Below are positions 10,021 to 21,929 of a DNA stretch of 64,000 bases, piece by piece. The stretch spans positions 59,602,587 through 59,666,586 of the forward strand of contig OY757019.1 of the NCBI GenBank assembly GCA_963580285.1. Direction: 5' to 3'. The stretch comes from Lucinisca nassula (taxonomy: Eukaryota > Mollusca > Bivalvia > Lucinida > Lucinidae). The position numbers and the translations under genes were made by a program. Position 1 is the stretch's first letter, and every line of letters begins with the position of its first letter. The notes under the pieces are model-generated. The model was not told the DNA's origin and ran no database searches. It saw nothing but the letters and a program-made list of their open reading frames with translations.

Positions 10021-10299
10021 GAATGACCTTGACCTTTGACAGTCAAACAGGTTCATATAAGACTACTTTCGTTGCATAAACGTCAACTGTTTTGGATAAA
10101 TGCACTGATTTAGCTTTTTTTAGCTTCCTTTTCCAATTTGAAGGCCTAAGAGACCGCATTTGACAATGCCGTGATATATGACAAGGCCAATCCAGGTTCA
10201 TCATTTACACATTTTTGTAGAGCCCAAAGCCTGTTTGTTGTATGCCGTGTTTCAATGTCATCTGACCCATGGTTATGGAAATACTGTTATCATATATGA
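10021..10299. other. No gene recognised
   Basis: Unassigned DNA between two Penelope fragments; no ORF of note. Confidence 0.4.
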
Positions 10300-10430
10300 T
10301 GCGATTTAGACAAATAAATTATTCAGTCCGCGTGCAGGCCTCAGTGCAACTTCTCCGTGAACACAAAATTCGAACAACCACAGAGACGAAACAACGGTGA
10401 AACCACTTCTTGCTGTCTACCAGGTTTAAA
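10300..10430 (-). mobile_element. Penelope-like 3' fragment (partial)
   Basis: Shares gcgatttagacaaataaatt, the cctcagtgcaac region and gaaacaacggtgaaaccac with the copy at 9376, so it is an internal piece of the same 3' region. Confidence 0.55.
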
Positions 10431-11694
10431 TAAAGTCCGACTTATGGTTCCGGAGAAGAAGATTTTGAAAGGGTTTTTACCATATATGAGATGAGCATGG
10501 GGGCCATCTTGGTCATGTAAACAAGACCAATTATAATATGAAAAAAATAGGTGTTACCTATAAACGAGCATAGCAAACTACACAAGGAAGCTGATGGATA
10601 TTTAAACCAAAATGTCTGTATATAATTGATATGCAAAAGTTGGAAACCTCAAGTCAGCTGCCGAATACTTAGTTATGACTGGAAAATTATTTGCACATTG
10701 CCTTGTCTTTTACAAGTGATGCAACTTAAAGTAGTATGTGTCTAATAACCAAATGTTTTATCTTGAGTGCCAATAGCACCATTCGACTAGCAAAGTTGTT
10801 AAGAGGGCATCGCTGGGTCTGTTCGCTTACCACGGGAACCACTGGCTGCAAACGGTATTTACCATTTGCAGCATACTATGAAGACGCTTTAGAGCGTGGG
10901 CAAACAGAAACGCGCGGAAAATTTTCGTCGAGATGGAGGGCATGAAATATTTAACAGCTGAAGTCAGTGCGATAACAACTGTTTTCCCATGACCATAACT
11001 AACAATTATTTTTTTTTCATGACCGAGGGGACACTGAAATATATTTCAGACAGTGAATTAATTTGACATATAGTTCTTTTTCCCCATTTTTTGTTTCTTG
11101 TCTTGACTAAAATGTGCTGCAATGTTTTGGAATCCAGCTGTAACTTTCTTTGTCTACAACTACCACTATCTGGAGTATACTTGAACAGTAGCTATTTACA
11201 AGTGTGAAGTCCTGTACATCTAAAACTGTTTAAAAAACTTACCTAAGCCCCAGATCACTAACCTTTAAACTCTGATGGAAACTGTTGAGCCGTGTCAGGT
11301 ATACAAAAAAAACAACAAAAAACAGGGGACCAGTGGTTCTGGGCCGCTCACCTGAGTGCTGAGAGTTTATGGAGCCATTATATTTCTGAGAAGATTTTAA
11401 AGGGTTTTTTTACCATGGCAGACTCTTGGACATTTGACCTGATAATGGGCCTATTGGTTCCGGAGAAGATTTCGGAAGGGTTTTTACCTTATACGCCTGT
11501 GGACACAAACTGTTCAAGTTCGTATGAAGTACCTTCTAATGAATTGCTTTGCATCCAGTTAGTTTGACAAAGATTTCTAAAATTAGATCAAGCAATTGAT
11601 TGTTCTCATTTTGACAAACACTTTCTGGTTGACATTTGAGACGTATTTTGATTGGACAGTGTAGGAGTCAGCAATGACATGTGCATATGTACAC
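10431..11694. other. Decayed repeats, no gene recognised
   Basis: Holds phrases of a dispersed repeat (ggttccggagaagat ... gggtttttacc at about 10446 and 11457; ccgctcacctgag at about 11347). A 69-codon frame at 10736-10945 has no recognisable motif, and I do not count it as a gene. Confidence 0.4.
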
Positions 11695-12032
11695 CACCTT
11701 GTGTTTTGACAGTTGACGGACAGGATGTTGGGATATAGTGAATGATGTTTCAAGTCAAGATGAAATGAAGCCCATCGAAGTTTGAACGGATTTGTATCCA
11801 CAGATATATGGGAACGGTGGCCATATTGTTCACGCGATCGAACTCGTATTAAAAAATCATCTTGTGTTTTGAACTTATTTCTATCCGGCCATTGACTGGC
11901 AGGATGTTGGGATATATTGAATGATGTTCAAGTCAAGATGAAATGAAGCCCATCGAAGTTTGAACGGATCTGTGTACACAGGTATATTGGCACGGTGGCC
12001 ATATTGTTCATGCGACCAAACTCATATTAAAC
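11695..12032. repeat. Tandem dimer, about 173-bp unit
   Basis: The stretch ggatgttgggatatagtgaa ... gaacggatttgt ... acggtggccatattgttca occurs twice in a row (about 11721 and 11901) with a few differences. Confidence 0.75.
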
Positions 12033-14345
12033 AAGAGGCCCATGGGCCACTATGCTCACCAGAGCTCAGGGGGCACTGCCGACTGGCAGCAAAGTATTTT
12101 AATTAACCATGGAAGCCCTGCGCCCAAGGATGCTACAGATAAAATTCGGACCCGATCAGCCTAGTGGCTTCAGAGGTCTGATGTCGCTTGAATGTGTTGT
12201 TGCAGGACAACAGATGACAACTGACAATTTCCCATCTGTGGCAACAAATAGGCCTAAAAGAACATTATTAAAGGAACATTTCTATGTAAGTTTGACAAAA
12301 TATCTTGAAAGGCATCAATGTCATTTTCAATTTTCCCCATTATAAGTCAATGGAAACTCTTAACTTGCCATAGCAAACAAACCAAAGAGCCAAATTTCAT
12401 AAACCGGAGCTCAGATGGGCACTGCCCAATGGCAGACATGTATTTTAACATGGTATGATTTTAATCTACCAATTATAAAGTCTCCCAAACAAACCCCATT
12501 CCCAAATGAGCACTCATGTGGACTGTATCTGAAATATTAGGTGTTTTATATAGTAGAGAGGGTGGGGCATGAACCAATGGAGCCCTGGTTGGTGTCACTG
12601 AATGTGTCTTATAAAAAGGAACAGAGACATATATGGTTTAGCGGTGGGATATGTATGGCTCCTGAGATGTAAGGTCTTTTAAGCAGTGGAGGGATTCGGG
12701 CATGGTGGATTCCAGAAAAGCCCAAGATTGTTGCAACCTAATGCTGAACAGTTTCTGAGATATGAGGCCCTTTTATGAAGTGGATGGGAGAGAAATGGCC
12801 CCTGCAGACCCCACAAGATGGGGTGACTGAATGTGGCTAATAACAATGACCAAGAATATATGTGATTATGTGGTGGGGATTTGAATAGTTTCTGAGATAT
12901 CTGGCCTATTATGAAGTGGGATCTTATCATAAGGAACAAGAATTTATATGGTTAAGGGGTGGGGATCTGACCAGTTTCTGAGATATATGGCTTTTAATGA
13001 AGTAAAGGGATGGGGCATGGCCCGTGGCACCACAGGCGGGTGGGGGGGAACCCTATGCTGGTGTCACTGAATGTGTCTTTTCACAAGGAACAAGAATATA
13101 TATGGTTTAGGGTGGAGATCTGAATAGTTTCTGAGATAAATGGCGTTTTATAAAGTGGAGGGGGTGGGGCATGTCCCCGGCACATCTGGGGGGGGGGGGA
13201 CCCCCAGGTTGGTGCCACTTAATGCTTCTTATCATAAGGAACAAGAATCTATATGGTTTAAGGGTGGGGATTTGTAAGGTTTTTGAATATTGGGCCTTTT
13301 ATGAAGTTCTGTTTGTTTGTTTGTTTGATTTGAGGTTTAACATCCCCGTCAACACTGTAAAGGTCATTTTGGAGACATTGCTTCCAATTTTGTGGGACTT
13401 TTACCTGACATTGAGATGAAATGACTTCTCAAGCCCTGCCGCCCAATGAAACCAAAAGGGTTTATTAGCATGGACGGTCCGCCTCACACTGCGGTTCCTG
13501 GACAGGCTTAGATCCTCTAAGCGGTTTACCAGTACTAGTGTGCGGGCTGGATTCAGCTCTGCGTGGAAGCATCATGCAGGCCATATATTTCTTCAAGCCG
13601 GGGGCGGGGGCCAACCTTTTACGAAGTGGAGGGGGTTGGGCATATCCCAGGTGTCCCCCAGGTTGGTGTCACTGAATGCAACTTATCATAAGGAACAAAA
13701 ATATATTTCGTTTAGGGGTTTGGATCTGTTAGGTTTCTGGAATATTGGGCCTGTTGTGAAATGCAGGGTATGGGCATGTCCCAGGCACATCCCAGGGGAC
13801 CCCCAGGTTGGTGTCACTGAGTGCGTCTTATCATAAGAGACAAGAATATATACGGTTTACGGGTGGGGATCTGAATGGTTACTGAGATAAATGGCATTTT
13901 ATGAAGTGGAGGAGGTGGGGCATGTCCCTGGCACATCCGGGGGATCCCCAGGTTTGTGTCACTTATTGCACCTTATCATAAGGATCATGAATATATATAG
14001 TTTAGGGGTGGGGATCTGTAAGGTTTCTGAGATATAAAGCATTTTATGAAGTACTGGGGGCGGAGCATGGCCCCGGCACAACCTACTGGACCCCCAGGTT
14101 GACACAAAAGCAAACGGCTGAGAGAAGTTTACTAAAGAAACATTTCTATTAAAGTTTTTTTCAAAATATCTGCAAAGGCTTTGTAGTTAATGCCATTTTT
14201 CAATTTTCCCCATTATAAGTCTTTGGAAAATCTAAGTTGCCATAGCAATCAAACTAAAGAGCCGAATTTCATAAAAAACACCAAATCTGTAAAGGCAAAT
14301 ATGGTGAATATTTTCATAAACTCTCAGCCTCATAGAGCATACAGT
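12033..14345. repeat. Dispersed element built around a tandem array of about 140-bp units
   Basis: Starts aagaggcccatgggcc. The core (about 12540-14100) is about ten imperfect units carrying ggtggggatctg, tttctgagatat, cttttatgaagtgg, caggttggtgtcactgaatg and ataaggaacaagaatatat. The array is bordered on each side by similar flanks (ttcaattttccccattataa at about 12328 and 14195), so the array expanded inside an older element. A SINE splits it at 13308-13614. No coding frame is kept across units. Confidence 0.75.
13308..13614 (-). mobile_element. SINE family A copy nested in the tandem array
   Basis: Full-length, minus orientation, flanked by ccttttatgaagt (13295-13307) and ccttttacgaagt (13615-13627), a 13-bp target duplication. 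It is younger than the array unit it cuts. Confidence 0.85.
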
Positions 14346-14491
14346 TTCTGAGGAGATGATTTTTTAACTATTATTTTTTTTTTCTATTTTTTTTTTTTTT
14401 TTTTTTTTTTCATTTTGGTTTCCATGGCAACCAATACAAATGAGCAGTAGGCCTAAAATCATATGGCAGATAGTAGATTGTATTTTTTCAG

Positions 14492-14744
14492 TCAAAGCAA
14501 TCAGAAATGGAGCAATTTCTGACTGAACTATTCACCAGCTATGTCGAAAAAAAATGGCCCAAGACGGTACCTATGCGGACCATGTTTGCATACAATCCCT
14601 TGCAAACATGCTACAAGTGAAGCTACACATCATTCATACTGAGGAGCCTGATCTTCTGATAGCACCTTCTGAGCCTGGTCATTATGGTCTTCTTCGCCTG
14701 GGATACCTACCTGACCTTCACCACTATGTTAGCCTAGCTCAACG
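14492..14744 (+). pseudogene. OTU-domain exon with a frameshift in an A-run
   Basis: Begins after a clean acceptor (tattttttcag, AG at 14490-14491) and ends at a consensus donor (cg|gtgagt at 14745). The second part reads GTYADHVCIQSLANML, IIHTEEPD, LGYLPDLHHYVSLA, which is the C-terminal half of an OTU cysteine-protease fold with the His-containing HHYVSL strand. OTU enzymes cut ubiquitin chains. The N-terminal half with the catalytic Cys is not in view. The first part (SEMEQFLTELFTSYVEK) fits the same domain but lies in another frame; the two meet in a run of eight A (14547-14554), so the exon is probably broken there. It could be host or element-encoded; OTU domains occur in both. Confidence 0.65.
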
Positions 14745-14750
14745 GTGAGT

Positions 14751-15421
14751 AAATGGAATGTTAGCGCTAAATAGAGGAGTTAATACAAACTAGTATTTCT
14801 ATACTAGCCGGAACCCCCAGGTTGCATGATGCTTGCAGAGCCTGGTTAAATGGTTAATATGGTAGTGCATCAGTCAAACCACTCACCTTACTTTGTGTTA
14901 CTAAAGCCAGCTAGCACTAAGCAGAGGATGATTAATAACCAAAGGGTGCATATATAGGAAGCAAGCAGTGCTATAAAAGACAGAGTTTGTAAATAGTGTG
15001 TGTTACTAAAGCAAGCAATGCAAAATAAGTAGTGTTAAAGCATTTATAAGCTAAAGGCTACATGCATGCAGGAACAATCTATATCAGTTGCTTTTACAGC
15101 TTATTATTCAACATTTCAGCTAAAAGTAGGAGGACTTTGTAGCTGTACGACTGTCCAGAAAGACCAGGTCAACAGTCCACAAGATGTTCATAGCAAAGGT
15201 ATGGTGAAATATTTTACCAGTATTAATAGAATATAAAAAAATGCATTCTAAAATACCTTTCAATTAAAAACGTATTTTCCCTTACTACTATATTTTCACT
15301 TTCACACATCAGCTTCAATTATTAATAATCAAATTACAGTCTATACCAGCCTACTTGTTGATGCATTTTAATAAGACACTATTTCTTTATCGAACTCTAT
15401 TGATACTTTTTTATTGTATAG
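14751..15421. other. Intron-like DNA
   Basis: AT-rich and without an ORF, lying between the two exon-like pieces. Confidence 0.4.
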
Positions 15422-15673
15422 GTGTTGAAGTTTGACAGTGAAGTCACACTACGGTTTATGAAAGAAGTTTCACCCACTGTCTATACCTGGCCGAGCCAAA
15501 ATGATGTCTGCACCAACCCACATTCCGATATAATACAGAGGCTTTCCCGCCGAGTCTACTCCCTGTGCGAGGAATCAAGCTCAAATTTATACCTCATGAG
15601 ATTCAACAATCAAGAAATAATCTGTAGAAAAATGAAGAGTACTGAGACAGATATTCCAAAAGGATTGATTTAA
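15422..15673 (+). CDS. Possible last exon downstream of the OTU exon
   Basis: Opens right after a pyrimidine-rich acceptor (ttttattgtatag, AG at 15420-15421) and stays open to a TAA at 15671-15673: LKFDSEVTLRFMKEVSPTVY ... WPSQNDVCTNPHSDIIQRL. The composition looks coding, and the piece resembles the region that follows OTU domains in some multi-copy invertebrate proteins (recollection, not a search). The phases of the OTU exon donor and this acceptor do not match directly; an intermediate exon would be needed, and the candidate at about 15120-15200 has stops in the needed phase. Low certainty. Confidence 0.35.
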   Translation: MLKFDSEVTLRFMKEVSPTVYTWPSQNDVCTNPHSDIIQRLSRRVYSLCEESSSNLYLMRFNNQEIICRKMKSTETDIPKGLI

Positions 15674-15827
15674 CAAAACTTGCTTGAAGGTGTCAGGATC
15701 AAGATTTATTGATGTGTAACAAAATGTATATATTATATTGGCCTTTGCTTCATATAACCCTACATGGGTCACTGATTAATAAATCTTGATAATGAGGCCT
15801 TCAAAAGAGCAATTATGATTAGTTAAG

Positions 15828-16353
15828 AGTAGAAGTAAAACAAAGATCAGGAATTGATACAATTAACTTACTCCATCCATAAAAGACACCAAAGGGAAAG
15901 AAATACAAACATTAAGCGACCAGACCATAATGGAAACCTAAACAAAGGAAGGCCATATGGACAGTTACTTTCCCACAAAATGGCCATATGGCCATCCAAA
16001 ATTAAAAGACACAAGTGATACACACAGTAAGTAACAAACAACAACATAAATAAATCGCCACAGAAGAGCCGCCTTGGAACGGTCAGTGGAAGATTTCCAC
16101 TGGGGGGCTTAAATCGATTTTACGTGGCCACAATCCTCGCACTTACTTCCGTCGCGATTTAGACAAATAATTTGTTCAGTCCGCATGAAGGCCTCCTAAC
16201 TCATCAGTGCAACATCTCCGTGAACACAGAAATCAAAGAACCACAGAGGTGAGACAACGGTGAGGACTCGACAGCAAGAAACCACTGAAATGCTGGAGCA
16301 AAAGAAAACCAACAGTTAGACTCCGATGAGCCCGACCAGAGACAGAGCATCAG
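15828..16353 (-). mobile_element. Penelope-like 3' copy flanked by a 32-bp direct repeat
   Basis: A longer 3' fragment, from gaagtaaaacaaagatcagg to cagagacagagcatcag. It is bracketed by ggccttcaaaagagcaatta and 12 more identical bases at 15796-15827 and 16354-16385. This is a clean target duplication and fixes both ends of the insertion. It contains no protein code. Confidence 0.8.
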
Positions 16354-16385
16354 GGCCTTCAAAAGAGCAATTATGATTAGTTAAG

Positions 16386-17660
16386 TCAAATGAATTCAGT
16401 GTACACTTCAGAGACTATGTTAATCATATTTTAAAACATTAAGATCAGGAGATCAAATGAAACCAGTATTTAAGCTAAATTTGTCACAAGTGTAACATTC
16501 AAGTGACATTCAGTTTTTACACTACAGATTTGTATTAATATTTTGAACTCAAAATGAACTATTTTAAATTATAAGACAACAGATTTACATTGACACAATA
16601 ATGTATTTCAACACTAATAGAATGAAATCTGAAAACAATCTAGTCTATGTTGGATTATACTGTTTTATTATATTTGTTTCTTGTTCCAAAGTTACTTTAA
16701 AGTGGAAGAATTAATTTTACTATCCAGTCTAGTCATCTTATTTGCCAAAATATACATGAGTGCCATCCTGTTTTGTCCAGGAAATTGAGCTTGAGACTTA
16801 AAAAGTTTGAAACTAACAAACACAAGTGTAACGCTTTGAGTTACTTTCGAATTAAGCCTCATGAATGTAGCTAAAGCTTTGATCTTAATACAAATTGTTT
16901 ATAAAATGATGGTATAAAGGATAAATGATGGTAAAACAAAATATTTCAATAGTTTCAAAATGATATATCTGAAAAAAAAATACAATATGCAGAGGACAAC
17001 AGTTTTATAGTATTGTTTGTTTACAAGTTCTGTTTACAAGTTCTGTTAAAAGTTCATTAAATACTTGTTCATATGTTCTCTAGTCTTTGTTCAATCCAAA
17101 AATTATTATGTATGTCACAGCTTTTTTCCTCAGATTAAAATTGTAGCCATTTAACTTCAGTGATGAAATGTGTCACAAGTGTAACATTTTGTACCTGTTA
17201 AATACAGATTGTACCCAAGACTTTAAGTTTCAAATAAACTGTATCAAAATTGTCATAACATAGATAAATATTGGTAAGATAATATACTCAAACACTTTTT
17301 ATGTGAAATACTGGAAAAAAATATTTCTTCTGACTTCTGTACATAGGGATAGTCTGTTCTATAATTTTTTATTTAAAAGTACCGTTGAAGTTGGAGACTT
17401 ACTTTCTGAGACGTATCTTTGTTTCCTTTCATTACCAAAATATGTAAAATGTAACATGTATTTGATCAGAAATGAAAAATTTAGGCATTCTACAGCAGTG
17501 CTGAAACTGTAACAAGTGTAACATTTTTATAGAAAATATGTATGTTTTTCAAAGCCACCTAAAATCATAAATATTTATCACAATCAAATGAAATTTTACA
17601 TTTGTTTTTGAAATGCCTCTAATATTGCTAAGAATAAGATTTTTCTTAAATATCTTGCCT
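16386..17660. repeat. Old tandem repeat, period about 340 bp
   Basis: The mark cacaagtgtaac recurs at about 16494, 16821, 17173 and 17511 (spacing 327, 352 and 338). A second mark, taccaaaatatgtaaaatg-like, recurs between. Units are strongly diverged and AT-rich. No gene. Confidence 0.5.
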
Positions 17661-18160
17661 ACTTTTCTTGTGAAAAAAACTTAATTAGGTGTGTTTTGAA
17701 AAAATATGGCTCTAATATTGCAAAAAATCCCTAAAAAATATTCGAGAAAAAATTGGCCAGAATGGTGGATATGTGTACCCACTAAAAGTTACAGAAGAAA
17801 AAAATGACATTTTCTTTCAAATCTTGGTGAAGTATCAAACTTGTCTAATGTTTACTGAGGAATTGCAAAAATGTAATGAAAAATGGTGAAAATAATAATT
17901 AAAAAAAAACTCATGGGTTTTGTCCTTTAAACACTACATTTGATGTTCACTGGTCCAAAAAAAGATAAAACCATCATGATATATCTGGTTTGAAATTTGA
18001 CCCCCATTGTCACAGTTTTGCTGCATTTTTTTTAAGTTGCCCATATCTATAAGGCATTTTATCGTTGCCAATGATCTCCTTTTACGCAGAAGATCTCCAG
18101 ACAGGAGATTTTCTTTATATAAGTCTTTATAATGCACTAGTCTAGTCATTTGTAACCCCC
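17661..18160. other. AT-rich stretch, nothing recognised
   Basis: No convincing ORF or repeat was recognised. Confidence 0.4.
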
Positions 18161-18161
18161 C

Positions 18162-18182
18162 CACACACACACACACACACAC
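18162..18182. repeat. (CA)n microsatellite
   Basis: About ten CA dinucleotides. Confidence 0.9.
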
Positions 18183-18435
18183 CACCACCTACTGGGATAG
18201 GCAGGGGAAAGAGGATAGTTACCCCCAATGTTCCCCTGCAGTGCCGGGTTAATGTGGGGGTTTTGATATTATGCAAATATACCCCCAGTGGAATGAATTA
18301 CATGTATTGTGACCTTCTACAGGTCCCCCCACCCCCCGCACTGTGTACGTGTAGGGCTTTGAAAAGTGAAAAGTTATTGTTTCCCGCTATCCCTGTAGGT
18401 AGGATGGGGGCAGTGGTTACAAATGACTGTTGCAT

Positions 18436-19060
18436 AAAACCAAAAGGCCTCAGGGCGAGGACAATTTTGGCCTCTGGGCTATAACTTGAACAATCTTGGT
18501 AGAGGTTCTCTAGATGAAGCTTTATACCAAATATCAAATACCTGGGCCTTGTGGTTTCAGAGAAGATTTTTAATTTAAATATTTTTCCCTATATAAGCCT
18601 ATGATAAATCAAAGGGCCCCAGGATGGGGGCATTATTGGCCCTAGGGCAATCATTTTAACAATCTTGATAGAGGTCCACTAGATGAAGCTTCACACCAAA
18701 TATGAAAGACCTGCACCTAGCGGTTTCAGAGACAAAGATTTTCCCTATATAAGCCTATGTAAAACCAAAGGCTCCCGGGGCGGGGGCATTTTTGGTCCCA
18801 GGGCTATAATTTGAACAATCTTGGTAGAGGTTCACTAGATGAAGCTTCATACCAAATGGAAGACCTGGGTTTAAGTTTTAAGTTTTCAGTAAAAAAAAAT
18901 ATATATTTAGCTCTTGTGGCTGGAACCATTTGAACAACTTTGAAACCAGCCTACCTATGAATCATTCCTGTGAGGTTTGGTCAAAATCCGATCAGTGGTT
19001 TAGGAGATGTCGTTTGAAGCAAAAGTTTACGCATGTACGCAGGGAAAAAGTGATCCCAAA
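18436..19060 (-). repeat. Tandem repeat, about 170-bp unit (reverse of the array at 40205-40810)
   Basis: Three units carry aacaatcttggtagaggt, ctagatgaagcttcata and cctgggc...ggtttcagaga. The reverse complement of the same unit forms the second half of the element at 38886-40810. A further repeat segment (ggtttggtcaaaatccgatc ... tggtttaggaga) follows. Confidence 0.7.
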
Positions 19061-19317
19061 AGCTCACCTTGTCACTGTTGGTGGTAGTTGCTGCCAATTC
19101 CTGGTGTTCATTCCACATATGGAGGATACATGTTTGGAAAAGCACATCACTTCCAGAGAACATATCAAAGCAAAACATTATCATTGCAGCTGCACCACAA
19201 AAAAACTGTCTGGGGTTTATCGACTAGAAAAATCAAATTTGTTTGCATTTGCTGAAGTCCTCAGTTCCATTTATAAAGGATAACTAGACCCCCCATCCCC
19301 CCACCCCAACATCCATC

Positions 19318-19560
19318 TGAAACCAACAGCACAGGAGTACTTGTAAACTGCATAGAGGGTTCAATAAGCCTGCTCAGGCAAAGTGGTGCTAGTCAGACCA
19401 TCCATGCATATAAACCCTATTGGTTTAATTGGGCAGCAGGGTTTGAGGAGTCATCTCATCTCAATGTCGGGTAAAATTCCCACCAAAACTGGAAGCAACG
19501 CCTCCAAAATGACCTAAATAGTGTTTGCGAGGATGTTAAACCATAAATCAAACAAACAAA
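19318..19560 (+). mobile_element. SINE family A copy, diverged
   Basis: Retains caatgtcgggtaaaattcc, ggaagcaacgcctcc, gttaaaccataaatc and the (CAAA)n tail; the head is eroded. Confidence 0.65.
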
Positions 19561-19858
19561 GGATAACTAGATGGTCTGTGCAGACAGCAATAAGAAAATT
19601 TATGTATAACCCTGTAAACCCCAGTTTTACTAAGGCTGACACCAATAATCGATTACTCGATCAATAGATTCCCCTAAACTGATTACCATATTTAGTAGTA
19701 ATTGATTGTTCGATAAGTATAATTTACAACCCAATTTGTATCTGAAATGGCTGGATAAGTGGCAAACAATGCAGATTCTGAAGAGACAATGCATTTTGGG
19801 TCTACACCGTTTGATCAGGCCTGTCTGTCCTAATTCACGCAGTAATGTACAGGAACTG

Positions 19859-19943
19859 GCTGCTGACAACCGGTTGTCACCAGCTTGTGAGGCTGCTGAC
19901 AACCAGTTGTCACCAGCCTGTGAGGCTGCTGACAACCAGCTGA
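19859..19943 (+). repeat. 33-bp minisatellite, left arm
   Basis: About 2.5 units of ggctgctgacaaccagttgt-caccagcctgtga. Confidence 0.85.
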
Positions 19944-20689
19944 TATAAAACTTGTTTACAATGATAAGGTTTTATTTGATATGATTTGAAAATAGACATT
20001 TAAGTTATATTTGCTATCCTGTCATAAAATGGGGCTGATACTAGCTGATTTAGAACAGGTTCAAATCCTGAGATGTGGAAAAAATACTTCATGTTCTGAA
20101 GGATATGGTCTTCAGTTTGCAACAGTTTACTGTGGTTTTTGTTTGTCTGACAATTATTTCTGAATGGTCTCTTGTGTCAAACAAAGTTTTGGATGGAAAA
20201 GTACATACATATTTGCCAGCAACCATAAAAAACAACAGTTAATCAAACTATACCAGTATGTGTAGCTATCAGTTTATTAATTTAACGTCGTTCGATCACA
20301 CCGGTGAAAAAACATGGAAATCATGGGAAGAACGTGCACAATTTGACTTCCGCTACCATGGTCTGGTAGATGGTCGAACTCCCTCATAAATATCACCGAA
20401 AAGCGCGTAGGAAAATAGTTCCAGAGTACGGTTTTCTTTTCAGAATTCGTCTTTCTGTGCCAATTTATATTCAATCCGTATAAAGTCTCGAAAACTGAAA
20501 TATTTTGAAACACGTTCCATGCGGAGCCGGCCTGCAAAATTAACTTTCAAGAGTTCATTTGGACTATTTTATGCAGCGAACGAACAGCGGAAGTGGGGCA
20601 ACGCGGTCCAGTACCGGAAGTAGAAATGTAATGACAAAGAAACTTGATTTAAAAAATCAACTTTCAAAAACTTAAATTCAGGTTTATAC

Positions 20690-20815
20690 AGCTGGTTGTC
20701 AGCAGCCTCACAGGCTTGTGACAGCCGGTTGTCAGCAGCCTCACAGGCTGGTGACAACCGGTTGTCTGTAACCTCACAGGCTGGTGACAACCGGTTGTCA
20801 GTAGCCGTCGCCTAA
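20690..20815 (-). repeat. 33-bp minisatellite, right arm (inverted)
   Basis: Nearly four units, the reverse complement of the left arm. Confidence 0.85.
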
Positions 20816-21060
20816 TGTATAACACATGATAAGAAAGAAGTTATGGCAAGAGGTAAAAATATGACCAAATCTTCCATATGTTCAGTGATTACTAATTGAT
20901 TATCGATCACAATGACAGCACTGATAATCATTTGATTGCTATGAAAGCTTACTGGATGTTATCATGCGTGTACAGAATTATATAGGCATGTTTTCGTGAT
21001 GTTCGTTGATCACAAAACTCATATAGGCTGTTATCATAGAATGAGAATTTTATAACCAAC

Positions 21061-21725
21061 AAGAGCCGTCACTATAAGTGAGCAATGCCCCCATGGGAGC
21101 CAATTTGAGGGGAAAACAAGGGACATAACTCTAAAATGCTTCATCCGAGCAGAATGAATTTTCTGTTAGGCACATCTACATATCATCGCAAATGCATATG
21201 CAAAAATTTAACAAATTGACAATGAAATGTGGATGTAGTTCGAGACACAAGGTTTAATAATGCGTTTTTCAGAAAATAAAGGGCAGTAACTCCTTAGCAG
21301 ATGATAGAATCGACGTGAAAATTGTGTTAGGTACCCCTTTATCTCACAAGGAAATTTGCATGTGCAATGTTTCAGCTCAACCGGTGAAGAAATGTGGAAG
21401 TTGTTCGCATCACAAGGTTTTCAAACGCATTTTTCAGAAAAACAAGGGCCATAACTTGGTTGCAAGTGAAAGGATCAACTTGAAAATTGCGTTTGGCACC
21501 ACTTCACCTCACAAGGTAAGCATGTGCAAAGTTTCAGCTCAATCTGTGAAGAAATGTGGAGGTAGTTTGTGTCACAATATTATTAGCGCATATTTTAGAA
21601 AATAAAGGGCCATAACTCCAAAACGCTTCATCCGAGCAGAATGAATTTCGTGTTAGGCACATCTACATATCATTGCAAATGCAAAAATCTAACAAAAAAG
21701 TCAAAGGAATGTGGAAGTAGTTAAA
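21061..21725. repeat. Tandem repeat, about 165-bp unit
   Basis: About four units with gggccataactc, cttcatccgagcagaatgaa, ttaggcac, cacaaggt, tgcaatgtttcagctcaa and aagaaatgtggaagt. It opens with acaagagccgtcactataag, a start phrase I recall from molluscan dispersed repeats. Confidence 0.7.
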
Positions 21726-21787
21726 AAATAACGGAAGGTGTACTCCATGATCTGGGATGTTCATTTAAGAATATTTACATTTCCAGT

Positions 21788-21929
21788 GTTTGTTTGTTTG
21801 TTTGTTTGATTTGAGGTTTAACGTCCCCGTCAACACTGTAAAGGTCATTTTGGAGACGTTGCTTCCAATTTTGTGGGACTTTTACCCGACATTGAGATGA
21901 AATGACATCTCAAGCCCTGTCGCCCAAAC
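21788..21929 (-). mobile_element. SINE family A, tail half
   Basis: Minus copy truncated at gccctgtcgccca, with a (CAAA)n tail. Confidence 0.8.

Larger units (their letters stand above)
19634..20921. mobile_element. Foldback-like element with inverted 33-bp minisatellites
   Basis: The ends are imperfect inverted repeats (ggctgacaccaataatcgat and, reversed, gtgctgtcattgtgatcgat), like hAT-type short elements with AATCGAT-rich tips. Just inside each end lies the same 33-bp minisatellite in opposite orientation (19859-19943 and 20690-20815). Each unit contains tgacaaccggttgtca, or a variant; the perfect form is a 16-bp palindrome. The 750-bp middle has only short frames. The layout recalls Drosophila foldback elements, but the family is not established. 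Confidence 0.5.

Noticed and set aside
18930..19283. 117-codon frame
   Set aside because: Its first part lies in a dispersed repeat and no domain is recognisable.
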